DNA of 50,055 bases from FEN-987 sp035524675 (GTDB taxonomy: Archaea > Thermoproteota > Bathyarchaeia > 40CM-2-53-6), in the NCBI GenBank assembly GCA_035524675.1, contig DATKOK010000059.1, positions 1 through 50,055 on the forward strand. Reading direction: 5' to 3'. A model generated the notes under the pieces. It saw only the letters and a list, made by a program, of their open reading frames with translations, ran no database searches and was not told where the DNA came from. This document shows, piece by piece, positions 42,869 to 50,055 of this stretch. Numbering within the stretch: position 1 is the first letter of the stretch; every line of letters begins with the position of its first letter. A program made the position numbers and the translations under genes.

Positions 42869-43672
42869 ATGCCGAAATTCGGTATGCTAACAGATCCCAT
42901 CCAGTCGGTTCCCGACGAGATCATCCGGTTCAAGAAACTAGGGTTTGACTATGCAGAAATAGGAATCGAAGAACCAATGGCCACACCGTTGATTCTGCTG
43001 CGCCAGCGGAAACGAATTCTAGATCTATTGTCAATCAACGGAATGTTTGCGATCGGACACACTGCGTATTGGGTACAGTTTGGTTCAGCTCATGTAAAGG
43101 CGCGGAGAGGTTGGATAGACGAAGCAAAAAGTATGATCCAGACTGCGTCGCAACTCAGGCTTGAACATCTTAACTTTCACTTCTACGGAAAACTTGGTCG
43201 AGTCGGAGATACACAAAGGTCACGTGAAGACTTTTTAGACTATTTTTCGAGCGCGATGAGTGAGCTCTGCAAATTTGGAAGATCAAAGCGAGTCACGTTG
43301 ATGCTAGAGAACGTTCCTGTCGGAGACTACGGGACAGGAGGAATCAGCAACTATACGCACGTATTGGAGAGGACACCACAACTCAATTGCCACTTGGATA
43401 TCGCACACGCGTTCATCGAGGGCGGCATGGGCAGAATCGAGGCATATCTAAAACGGTTCTCTTCCAAGTTGATCCACATTCATATCCATGATAATCACGG
43501 TGAGCTCGACGAACACCTACCGTTAGGCTCGGCTAACATAGACTTCAAGCGAGTGGTCCGATGGCTCAAAGCGATTGGCTATGACAAGACCATTACGTTT
43601 GAGGTGTTCACGTCATATCGGGATGCGGTCCGGTCAAGAGAGTATTTCAAATCACTTTGGGAGAAGAATTGA
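42869..43672 (+). CDS. TIM-barrel sugar isomerase/epimerase-like protein
   Basis: 267 residues of the xylose-isomerase-like/AP-endonuclease-2 TIM barrel superfamily. Seen: PKFGMLTDPIQSVPDEIIRFKKLGFDYAEIGIEEP, LEHLNFHFYGKLG, VTLMLENVPVGDYGTG, LNCHLDIAHAFIEGG, and LIHIHIHDNHGELDEHLPLGSANIDFK, with Glu/His/Asp/His residues at typical metal-site strands. Families include hydroxypyruvate isomerase, D-tagatose epimerase and inosose dehydratase-like; the exact enzyme cannot be named. In a purine island a hydroxypyruvate/glyoxylate-related role is possible. ATG at 42869 is preferred over TTG at 42833. Confidence 0.75.
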   Translation: MPKFGMLTDPIQSVPDEIIRFKKLGFDYAEIGIEEPMATPLILLRQRKRILDLLSINGMFAIGHTAYWVQFGSAHVKARRGWIDEAKSMIQTASQLRLEHLNFHFYGKLGRVGDTQRSREDFLDYFSSAMSELCKFGRSKRVTLMLENVPVGDYGTGGISNYTHVLERTPQLNCHLDIAHAFIEGGMGRIEAYLKRFSSKLIHIHIHDNHGELDEHLPLGSANIDFKRVVRWLKAIGYDKTITFEVFTSYRDAVRSREYFKSLWEKN

Positions 43673-43687
43673 TTCCTATCTGTTTGA

Positions 43688-44716
43688 CTAGGCAATCAAT
43701 GGACCAGGGCGTGTGGACGGAACTTCGAAGACGTCAATCATCGCACGGACATTGTCTCCTAATGGGTATAGAACAGGGCAAGTGCATCCCGTACTCTTGT
43801 ATTCATCCACCATCTTCAGGCAATCATCCGCGGTCCCACTCGCGGTGATGAGCCTAACCAATTCATCATCTATGAGCCGTTGAGCTTTCTCTAATCCCCC
43901 CGGCTTTGCAGGCCAACCTCCAAGCGTCGACTGAACTTCCTCGATCAGTTTCTCCTTAACGCCACTGGCTTTTGCAATGTGGGGCTGTTGGCCAAGATAT
44001 TGCGCAACTAAAGGTCGAGCGGCGTCTAGTGCCTTGTCAGCGTCTTCGTCCAATGAACATACGATGAGTTGCGGTCTATCTATCTGTTGCCAACTACGTC
44101 CTCCCTTCTTAGCGCCTTCCTCCAAGTGATACAGCGCTTTCTTGTTGTATTCTGGCGATACAAGGTAATTCAAGAGTAAACCGTCTGCGATCTCACCTGT
44201 TAGCTCAATCATGTCCCATCCCGTGGCGCCAATGTATATTGGAATTTTCCGTGGAGAAGTTGGATCACCATGCACGACGTCGAGTCGAATGTCGTGCACT
44301 TTTACGAACTCACCATCGAAGGTCACATTTTCCATTCTGAACAGACGCTGAAGTACAGTGCAATACTCTCGCATGGCTTTGATCGGTTTTTTCCGCTCAA
44401 TCCCCACTTTCCAGGCCAGCGGATCCCACCAAGCTCCTACTCCGAGTAGAGCCCTGCCCCCAGATAGTTCATCTAGAGTAAGAAAGGTCGATGCACAGAG
44501 TGCTACATTTCTTGTCCAGTTATTGATAACTCCTGTTCCCAGTCTAATTTTCTCGGTTACCACAGCCATTGCGGCCAGCGGAGTGATGGCATCTCTGGCG
44601 AGTCGCGACTCGGCGTGCCAAATTGCCTCAAACCCTTTCTTCTCAGCATATTGAACAAAACTGAGTTCATCCCGGAGCTGATGTTTGTCTTGTAGATAGA
44701 GCGCCACACGTGTCAT
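43688..44716 (-). CDS. LLM-class flavin/F420-dependent oxidoreductase
   Basis: 342 residues. Seen: TRVALYLQDKHQLRDELSFVQYAEKKGFEAIWHAES, AAMAVVTEKIRLGTGVINNWTRNVALCASTFLTLDELSGGRALLGVGAWWDPLAWKVG, and PIYIGATGWDMIELTGEIADGLLLNY, the bacterial-luciferase-like TIM barrel with the F420-dependent (methylene-H4MPT reductase-like) pattern. Family members reduce or oxidise varied small molecules; substrate unknown. ATG at 44716 gives the family N-terminus; the frame extends to 44818 without similarity. It is divergent from the molybdo-hydroxylase genes, so it may share regulation. Confidence 0.85.
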   Translation of the reverse strand: MTRVALYLQDKHQLRDELSFVQYAEKKGFEAIWHAESRLARDAITPLAAMAVVTEKIRLGTGVINNWTRNVALCASTFLTLDELSGGRALLGVGAWWDPLAWKVGIERKKPIKAMREYCTVLQRLFRMENVTFDGEFVKVHDIRLDVVHGDPTSPRKIPIYIGATGWDMIELTGEIADGLLLNYLVSPEYNKKALYHLEEGAKKGGRSWQQIDRPQLIVCSLDEDADKALDAARPLVAQYLGQQPHIAKASGVKEKLIEEVQSTLGGWPAKPGGLEKAQRLIDDELVRLITASGTADDCLKMVDEYKSTGCTCPVLYPLGDNVRAMIDVFEVPSTRPGPLIA

Positions 44717-44888
44717 GACATAACCAGAAGATGGTCGTGGAAAAGAGCCTTTCTCAAAACGGTACCTCGAACACGAACTGCCACTATCTCGTATTGGATA
44801 GAAGTTGATCTGTGTCAATCAACGGTTAAGAGGCAGGCATTTGCTTATCCTAGATCGATTTGAGACTTCGTGAGTTCCCTTGGTGCAC

Positions 44889-45356
44889 ATGGAGCATACT
44901 ATAAGTTTCAAGCTGAATGGCGAAAAGATTACAGTAAACTCTCCTCCAGCGTACACACTTCTCGAAGTTCTACGAGACGAGCTGCATGTCACCGGACCCA
45001 AAGAAGATTGCGCGAAAGGGGAATGTGGGGCCTGCACCGTGATCATGAATGGGCAGCCAGTTTGTTCTTGTTTGGTCCTTGTCTCTCAGGCTGAAAACTC
45101 GAACATCATAACTTCTGAAGGATTAGCCAGAGATGGGCTGAATTCGGTTCAGAAGGCATTCATTGAGCAGGGAGCAGTACAATGCGGCCATTGTATTCCC
45201 GGCTTGATCGTATCTGCATCTGCACTGTTAATGCGGAACCCGAGACCAACTAAGGCAGAGATCGAGAACGCACTATCTGGCAATCTCTGCAGGTGCACCG
45301 GCTACACGAAGATTATTGCAGCAGTTGAGGACGCCGCCAAGAAGAGGCGACGATGA
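44889..45356 (+). CDS. Xanthine-dehydrogenase-type 2Fe-2S subunit, module 1
   Basis: Small electron-transfer subunit of a molybdenum hydroxylase. Seen over 155 residues: plant-type cluster ligands C41, C46, C49 and C61 in EDCAKGECGACTV, and the second 2Fe-2S motif with C99, C102, C134 and C136 in CGHCIPGLIVSA and NLCRCTGYT. No signal peptide. ATG at 44889; TTG at 44880 is possible. It is followed by FAD, MoaD-like and molybdopterin subunits in one operon. Confidence 0.95.
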   Translation: MEHTISFKLNGEKITVNSPPAYTLLEVLRDELHVTGPKEDCAKGECGACTVIMNGQPVCSCLVLVSQAENSNIITSEGLARDGLNSVQKAFIEQGAVQCGHCIPGLIVSASALLMRNPRPTKAEIENALSGNLCRCTGYTKIIAAVEDAAKKRRR

Positions 45357-45359
45357 CTT

Positions 45360-46238
45360 ATGATGCGCTCTGAAATTGACGTCCTCTCGCCTCACACATT
45401 AGATGACGCGTTAACACTTCTTCAGCAATATCAGAATGACATCAGAATAGTCGCCGGCGGATCAGATATAATAATCCAGCTAAGAGACGGCGTAGTCAAA
45501 ACAGAGAAACTCCTAAACATACTTTCATTAAAGGATTTGAAATTCATTGAAGAAAAAGACAACAGACTCCACATAGGCTCCCTGAGCACTTACACTGAGA
45601 TAATCAATTCACAACAGATCAAGAGGCACGCGTGGATACTTCGTGATGCAGCGAAACAAATTGGCGCTGTCCAATTGCAAAATACTGCCACCATCGGCGG
45701 CAATCTTGGGAACGCTTCGCCGGCAGCTGACAGTTTGCCCCCTCTCTATGCACTCGGAGCAACAGTTGTAACACGAAGTATTGGCGGTCGGCGTGAAATC
45801 CCGATTGAGAAATTCTTCAGCGGGTACCGAAAGACTACGCTGAAGCCGGATGAGCTAATCGAAGAGATCTACTTTGATCGGCTGAATAGCAATGATGCAG
45901 CCGCATATTTGAAACTAGGCTTGCGGAAAGCCAACGCGATCTCAATAGTTGACGTAGCAGTGGCCCTCAGACAAAAAGTCAGAAATTCATACAACCACGT
46001 TAATGTCGCCTTGGGCGCAGTGGCTCCGACTATCGTGAGAGCTCACAGCTGCGAGCAAGCCCTCATAGGCAAGAACCTCACTGACACCTCATTGAAAGAA
46101 GCCGCAAAGCTTGCTTCCCAAGACATTTCACCCATTACCGACATCAGAGGCTCGGCGGAATACCGGAGGAGAGTTGTGAGTTCCCTAGTCTATCAGGCAC
46201 TTCACAGCGCAATACTCGGAAGTCAGAGGCATGAGTGA
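45360..46238 (+). CDS. Xanthine-dehydrogenase-type FAD subunit, module 1
   Basis: 292 residues of the CoxM/XdhB-like FAD-binding family. Seen: IRIVAGGSDIIIQLRDGV (FAD pyrophosphate loop), AKQIGAVQLQNTATIGGNLGNASPAADSLPPLYALGA, and IPIEKFFSGYRKTTLKPDELIEEI, then a C-terminal domain with KLGLRKANAISIVDVAVAL. It passes electrons from the 2Fe-2S clusters to NAD+ or another acceptor. ATG 3 bases after the stop of the preceding gene. Confidence 0.93.
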   Translation: MMRSEIDVLSPHTLDDALTLLQQYQNDIRIVAGGSDIIIQLRDGVVKTEKLLNILSLKDLKFIEEKDNRLHIGSLSTYTEIINSQQIKRHAWILRDAAKQIGAVQLQNTATIGGNLGNASPAADSLPPLYALGATVVTRSIGGRREIPIEKFFSGYRKTTLKPDELIEEIYFDRLNSNDAAAYLKLGLRKANAISIVDVAVALRQKVRNSYNHVNVALGAVAPTIVRAHSCEQALIGKNLTDTSLKEAAKLASQDISPITDIRGSAEYRRRVVSSLVYQALHSAILGSQRHE

Positions 46239-46471
46239 GCGATTTGCAAGTTAGAGTGAAGATATTCGGCGCACCAACTATGGCATTGGAAAGCCGAGAA
46301 CTCACGCTGGGGCTCGCAACGAATTCAACAGTAGAAGATTTGCTGAACTCTATTCCGATCAGCGACAAGAGCTACATCTACATAGTTCGAGATGGAATCA
46401 GACTCACCTCAACCTCGAAACTCAACGACGGCGACGAAATACTCATAGTGCCACCGATCGCTGGCGGGTAA
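46235..46471 (+). CDS. MoaD/ThiS-like ubiquitin-fold sulfur carrier 1
   Basis: 78 residues ending in the diglycine ...VPPIAGG, the tail that MoaD and ThiS use for thiocarboxylation. Seen: beta-grasp pattern VRVKIFGAPTMALESRELTL, a helix STVEDLLNSI, and DGDEILIVPPIAGG. GTG start overlaps the FAD-subunit stop by 4 bases. Placed inside the molybdo-hydroxylase operon, it probably supplies sulfur for molybdopterin synthesis or for cofactor sulfuration dedicated to this enzyme. The diglycine is essential to that reading and is intact. Confidence 0.82.
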   Translation: MSDLQVRVKIFGAPTMALESRELTLGLATNSTVEDLLNSIPISDKSYIYIVRDGIRLTSTSKLNDGDEILIVPPIAGG

Positions 46472-46474
46472 ACC

Positions 46475-48772
46475 ATGCAAATGTCCCAGGCGACGCGTAG
46501 AACGCTAAAGTGGGTCGGGAAACCAGTTAGCAGAAAAGACGCCCCGGGAAAAGTTACCGGAGAAACGAAATTCTTCTCAGATATGGCATTACCAAGTATG
46601 CTGTGGGCAAAAGTCGCTCGAAGCAAGTATCCGCATGCACTGATCAAGAGAATAGACACGTCGAATGCAGAAGCCTTACCTGGAGTTGTGGCAGTCCTAA
46701 CTTACAAAGATGTTACAGGACAAAATGGATTCGGAATTCTAACCCCCGATCAACCCGTCCTTTGCCACGATAAGGTCAGATACCTAGGGGACGCCATCGC
46801 AGTAGTCGCGGCCGAAACAAAGGAGAAAGCCGAGCAAGCCACGCAACTCATAGAAGTTGAATATGAGCCATTGCCCATAGTTACTGATCCAATTGAAGCC
46901 ATGAAACCTGAATCCCCCAAAGTGCATTCACAGGGCAATATACTTCGACATGCAACGGTTCGAGTGGGGAATGTCGACCAAGCGTTTCAGAAGGCGGCGG
47001 TGGTCGTTGAGAACACATTCCACACAGGTCGCCAGATGCACATGTATCTCGAACCTGAAGCTGGCATTGGAATGCTTGATGATAACGGCGATCTTGTGCT
47101 TTACGCAGGAGGTCAATCGCCTTACAGGGATCAGATGCAGATCTCAAGAGCGTTAGGTATCCCTGCGGAGCAGATTAGAGTTGTTTCGACTCCAGTTGGA
47201 GGCGCGTTCGGCGGAAAGGAGGAAAACACTGTCCAAATCCATCTAGCGATGTTAGTGCTGAAGACTAGACGCCCAGTCAAGATGGTTTGGACTCGAGAAG
47301 AATCAGGGGTCGCCGGCATGAAGCGGCACCCGATGACGATCATCACAAAAACAGCAGCTGACAAGAATGGGAGACTACTTGCAAACAAGGTCAAGATAAT
47401 CGCCGACACAGGTGCATATGCGTCCCTCGGCCCAACCGTACTCGACGTGGCAGTGGAGAACAGTTGCGGACCATACAAGATCCCTAACGTAGACATCGAT
47501 GCCTACTCGGTATACACCAATAATGGAGTGGCTGGAGCATTCAGAGGATTCGGCGCCCCTCAAGTGAACTTTGCTATGGAGACTAACATGGACATCATCG
47601 CTGAAAGACTGGGCATCGACCCCATAACTCTACGAAAAATAAACGCGCTGCATCAAAGAGATATCGCACCCTTCGGATTAACAGTGAACGGAAGCGTCGG
47701 CATCTACGAAACCCTCGTAAGAGTCGAAAAATCGGAAATTTGGAAAGCTCGAAGAAAGTTCAGATCAAAGTCATCGGCACCCTGGTGTAGGATAGGAGTA
47801 GGAGTAGCATCCGCAGTGAAGGGTTTCGGCTTCGGAACATTGCCGGACTTCGCCGCCGCATCAATCCAACTAACACCTAATGGAAAATTCGTGGTTGGCG
47901 TTAGTTGTCCAGAAATAGGTCAGGGAGCAACCAGTGCATATGCGCAGATCGCAGCAGAAGCGCTCGGCTGTGATATCGATGAAGTCTACATAGCCAGCGG
48001 CGACTCGAAACTGGCCCCAGACTCGGGCACTTCATCAGCATCCATGGCGCTTGTACGAGGTGGAAACGCAATACTCGCTGCCGCTCCCAAGATGATTGAG
48101 CTCCTTCTGAAAACAGCTGGGGAAATCCTGAATGAGAATCCCCAGAATATGACTGTGAAGCAATCAAGAGTCAAGCAAACTAGACATTCGAACAAATCGG
48201 TCAGCTATGCCGAAATTGCACAATATCTCCAAAGTTCAGGTAGCGAGATGAAAGTCATAGGAGGATACAACGTGCCTCGAGCGGAAAAACCAGTCCCAGG
48301 AACCCTAGAAATTCCGCACATGTCGTATATGTACGCAAGTGCTGCAGCCCTAGTAGAGGTCGATACATTGACCGGTGCAACTAAAGTTCTCAAGTTCTAT
48401 CTGTCCCCAGACTGCGGCAAAATGATCAATCCACAAGCGTACACTGGTCAATGTGAAGGAGCCATAATCCAAGGACTCGGTTTCGCTCTGACTGAGCACA
48501 CTCAAATTGAGAACGGTGTTGTGAGAACAAATAACTTCACAACCTACATAATTCCCACGATCGCCGATATACCCGAGATCGAAATCGACGCCGTTGAAAC
48601 CTACGAAGGAATTGGACCTTTCGGGGCGAAGGGGTTAGGAGAAGTCGGGATCATCCCCGTCGCATCAGCGGTGGCGAACGCAATACACGATGCAACCGGC
48701 GCACGCATATACTCGTTGCCCGCCACTCCGGAGATAGTGTACGACGCGCTGCAACATAGAGAGGAGCCGTAG
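46475..48772 (+). CDS. Xanthine-dehydrogenase-type molybdopterin subunit, module 1
   Basis: 765-residue catalytic subunit. Seen: GKPVSRKDAPGKVTGETKFFSDM, DKVRYLGDAIAVVAAET, the Q-loop-like VGGAFGGKEENTVQIH, AGAFRGFGAPQVNFAMET, which resembles xanthine dehydrogenase's AFRGFGGPQ and is unlike the AYxCSFR loop of CO dehydrogenase, and GAKGLGEVGIIPVASAVANAI with the catalytic Glu. It should hydroxylate a ring or aldehyde carbon, in this context hypoxanthine/xanthine. ATG 3 bases after the MoaD-like gene. Substrate needs assay, since related enzymes oxidise nicotinate or aldehydes. Confidence 0.93.
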   Translation: MQMSQATRRTLKWVGKPVSRKDAPGKVTGETKFFSDMALPSMLWAKVARSKYPHALIKRIDTSNAEALPGVVAVLTYKDVTGQNGFGILTPDQPVLCHDKVRYLGDAIAVVAAETKEKAEQATQLIEVEYEPLPIVTDPIEAMKPESPKVHSQGNILRHATVRVGNVDQAFQKAAVVVENTFHTGRQMHMYLEPEAGIGMLDDNGDLVLYAGGQSPYRDQMQISRALGIPAEQIRVVSTPVGGAFGGKEENTVQIHLAMLVLKTRRPVKMVWTREESGVAGMKRHPMTIITKTAADKNGRLLANKVKIIADTGAYASLGPTVLDVAVENSCGPYKIPNVDIDAYSVYTNNGVAGAFRGFGAPQVNFAMETNMDIIAERLGIDPITLRKINALHQRDIAPFGLTVNGSVGIYETLVRVEKSEIWKARRKFRSKSSAPWCRIGVGVASAVKGFGFGTLPDFAAASIQLTPNGKFVVGVSCPEIGQGATSAYAQIAAEALGCDIDEVYIASGDSKLAPDSGTSSASMALVRGGNAILAAAPKMIELLLKTAGEILNENPQNMTVKQSRVKQTRHSNKSVSYAEIAQYLQSSGSEMKVIGGYNVPRAEKPVPGTLEIPHMSYMYASAAALVEVDTLTGATKVLKFYLSPDCGKMINPQAYTGQCEGAIIQGLGFALTEHTQIENGVVRTNNFTTYIIPTIADIPEIEIDAVETYEGIGPFGAKGLGEVGIIPVASAVANAIHDATGARIYSLPATPEIVYDALQHREEP

Positions 48773-49048
48773 TTGACTCCAAGAGTAAGAGTTAGATTGT
48801 TCCACGAACTCCGCGAAACAACTGGACAGAGCGAACTGGAAGTGGAAGCAAACACGCTTGGCGACATCGTCGAGTGGCTCATCAATAAGCATAGTAGTTT
48901 GAAGGAGCTATTTTTCGACTCGAAAGGTAGCCTTCGTCGGTATATCCTATTCTACTTGAACAACAGTGTACAGAACCCCCCCGATTTGAGAATGAAACTA
49001 AACAACAACGACCTGGTACTTTTGATTCCCCCCGCCTCGGGAGGTTAG
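48773..49048 (+). CDS. MoaD-like sulfur carrier 2
   Basis: 91 residues, TTG start immediately after the molybdopterin subunit stop. Seen: VRVRLFHELRETTGQSELEVEANTLGDIVEWLINKHSS, ILFYLNNSVQNPPDLRMKLNNNDLVLLIPPASGG, so again a complete beta-grasp with terminal GlyGly. It differs strongly from carrier 1, so they are old paralogues rather than a recent duplication. It precedes the second FAD subunit. Confidence 0.82.
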   Translation: MTPRVRVRLFHELRETTGQSELEVEANTLGDIVEWLINKHSSLKELFFDSKGSLRRYILFYLNNSVQNPPDLRMKLNNNDLVLLIPPASGG

Positions 49049-49067
49049 ACTAACGCGCAGATTCGAC

Positions 49068-49937
49068 ATGTACGTTCCAGAAAACCTCAACGAACTATTG
49101 AGTTACTTGAATGATCATCGATCCGGCGTGCAACTTATCGCGAACGGAAGTGACCTCATCAACCGCATGCAGCGTAGGCAAGTTGAAGCTAGAGTATTAG
49201 TGGATCTCTCAGGTCTATCTGAATTCAACTACGTACGAAACGACAACGGAAAAATCCGAATAGGTGCCCTAACTACAATTCAAGAATTGGTATCGTCTCC
49301 AGTCCTTAGAGAACATTATGAGGTATTTCGCGATATAGCATCAAAATTCGGTGGCCCTGCAATCGTTAATGTGGCCACAGTGGGAGGCAACATCTGCGCC
49401 GCGTCATCTTCTGAAGATTTGATACCTGCTCTACTTGTGCTGGATGCAAAAGTCAGAGTAGTATCCAAGCAGGGTGAACGGGTCATCGATCTTGAGCACT
49501 TTCTGATAGGCAAACGACAGACAGCCATACACCCGAACGAAATCCTCGTTGAAACAATGTTCAACGAGCTTGATGACCAATCCGCTTGCGCCTTCGAAAA
49601 GATCGGGATGCGCAATTCCCTCATTATAGCATTCCTGAATTGTTCGGTTTTCTTAAAGCTAGCTAAGGAAAGCAGACGCATTGAAGAAGTCAAGATCGCC
49701 ATGAACCGAGTGGCAGGTAAGATACCTAGCAGAGCAAAGAAAACCGAGGCCGAACTCAGGGGAAATACATTGACGAAAGGTAATGCAGAAAACGCCGTTA
49801 GGGCGTTACTTAGCGAACTACGGTTAACGTCTGACTTCAGAGCAAGCGAAAAGTATCGAAGAGAAGTTGCCCCTGTAATGTTCAAACGTACGCTAATCAA
49901 ATGTTTGGAGAGACTAGGGGAGACACCACTTGTCTAA
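49068..49937 (+). CDS. Xanthine-dehydrogenase-type FAD subunit, module 2
   Basis: 289 residues, CoxM-like. Seen: LNELLSYLNDHRSGVQLIANGSDLINRMQ, FGGPAIVNVATVGGNICAASSSEDLIPALLVLDA, and IDLEHFLIGKRQTAIHPNEILVETMF. It differs from the module 1 FAD subunit in the FAD loop (ANGSD in place of AGGSD) and in its C-terminal part. It overlaps the start of the next 2Fe-2S gene by 8 bases. Confidence 0.93.
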   Translation: MYVPENLNELLSYLNDHRSGVQLIANGSDLINRMQRRQVEARVLVDLSGLSEFNYVRNDNGKIRIGALTTIQELVSSPVLREHYEVFRDIASKFGGPAIVNVATVGGNICAASSSEDLIPALLVLDAKVRVVSKQGERVIDLEHFLIGKRQTAIHPNEILVETMFNELDDQSACAFEKIGMRNSLIIAFLNCSVFLKLAKESRRIEEVKIAMNRVAGKIPSRAKKTEAELRGNTLTKGNAENAVRALLSELRLTSDFRASEKYRREVAPVMFKRTLIKCLERLGETPLV

Positions 49938-50055
49938 ACACCTTCTAAAGTTCACTGTCAACGGAAAGCATCATGCGTTAGTTGTCGAATCACACGAACG
50001 CCTGTTGGATGTTCTGAGAGACAGACTTGGCTTGAAGGGAACGAAAGAAGGTTGC
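49930..50055 (+). CDS. 2Fe-2S subunit of second molybdo-hydroxylase (partial)
   Basis: The first 42 codons of a gene running off the window. TTG at 49930 overlaps the FAD subunit stop. The residues include LLKFTVNGKHHALVVES, ERLLDVLRDRLGLKG and end at TKEGC, where the final Cys is the first 2Fe-2S ligand, so this is a CoxS/XdhC-like small subunit. A molybdopterin subunit is expected to follow. Confidence 0.88.
   Translation, partial: MSKHLLKFTVNGKHHALVVESHERLLDVLRDRLGLKGTKEGC

Noticed and set aside
44889..48772. Carbon monoxide dehydrogenase (CoxSML)
   Set aside because: The large subunit has AFRGFGAPQ in the active-site region and no AYxCSFR-type loop, so it belongs to the xanthine/aldehyde oxidoreductase side of the family.
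49316..49900. 194-residue frame opposite the second FAD subunit
   Set aside because: Antisense shadow of conserved FAD-subunit sequence, Ser/Leu/Arg-rich with no motif.
1..50055. tRNA, rRNA, CRISPR arrays or insertion sequences
   Set aside because: Scanning the intergenic stretches by eye gave no cloverleaf with a TpsiC arm, no repeat-spacer series, and no transposase-like protein. A covariance-model scan would be decisive.

Overview
The window is chromosomal DNA from an archaeon, densely coded on both strands. The information-processing genes are archaeal: a Cdc48/VCP AAA ATPase, flap endonuclease FEN1, tRNA methyltransferase Trm5, elongation factor 1-beta paired with a small zinc-ribbon protein, plus DUF354, DUF371 and a TrmB-type regulator. 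TATA-like boxes about 26 bases before inferred transcription starts, very short leaders, and many TTG or GTG starts fit this. An ETF:menaquinone oxidoreductase-like protein, xanthine-dehydrogenase-type enzymes and an F420-type LLM flavoenzyme suggest a heterotrophic, possibly facultatively anaerobic member of Thermoproteota (Nitrososphaeria- or Bathyarchaeia-like). That placement is inference; no rRNA gene is present. I saw no tRNA, rRNA, CRISPR array, insertion sequence or phage gene. No stretch above 300 bases lacks a gene.

Region 1 (1-6.8 kb) is surface-glycan biosynthesis: sugar-1-phosphate nucleotidyltransferase, polyprenyl-phosphate sugar-phosphate transferase, DUF354 protein, TrmB regulator, UDP-sugar dehydrogenase and a Gfo/Idh/MocA dehydrogenase. 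Region 2 (6.8-13.8 kb) has a MEDS-domain sensor with a V4R-like partner, a small metallopeptidase-like protein, Trm112, RidA, LarC, a large secreted beta-propeller protein with a CFI-box C-terminus, and a PRC-barrel protein. Region 3 (13.8-22.4 kb) is core machinery: Trm5, DUF371, Pcm, FEN1, zinc ribbon plus aEF-1beta, Cdc48 and geranylgeranyl reductase. Region 4 (22.4-28.7 kb) is redox: a membrane Fe-S oxidoreductase with EtfB and EtfA, a diaminopentanoate-dehydrogenase-like protein, a tiny zinc ribbon and thioredoxin reductase.

Region 5 (28.8 kb to the end) is the most interesting part, an apparent purine/nucleoside uptake and breakdown island. It holds two YgeW-like carbamoyltransferases flanking a carbamate kinase, an SsnA/guanine-deaminase-like amidohydrolase, a complete BMP-type nucleoside ABC importer, adenine deaminase, two regulators, a TIM-barrel isomerase-like protein, an LLM flavoenzyme, and two xanthine-dehydrogenase-type modules, each with its own MoaD-like protein. 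The second module runs off the end. A coherent reading is: nucleosides or bases enter through the ABC importer, adenine and guanine are deaminated, hypoxanthine and xanthine are oxidised, and ureido intermediates yield carbamoyl phosphate, from which carbamate kinase makes ATP. The ring-opening steps are not in the window.
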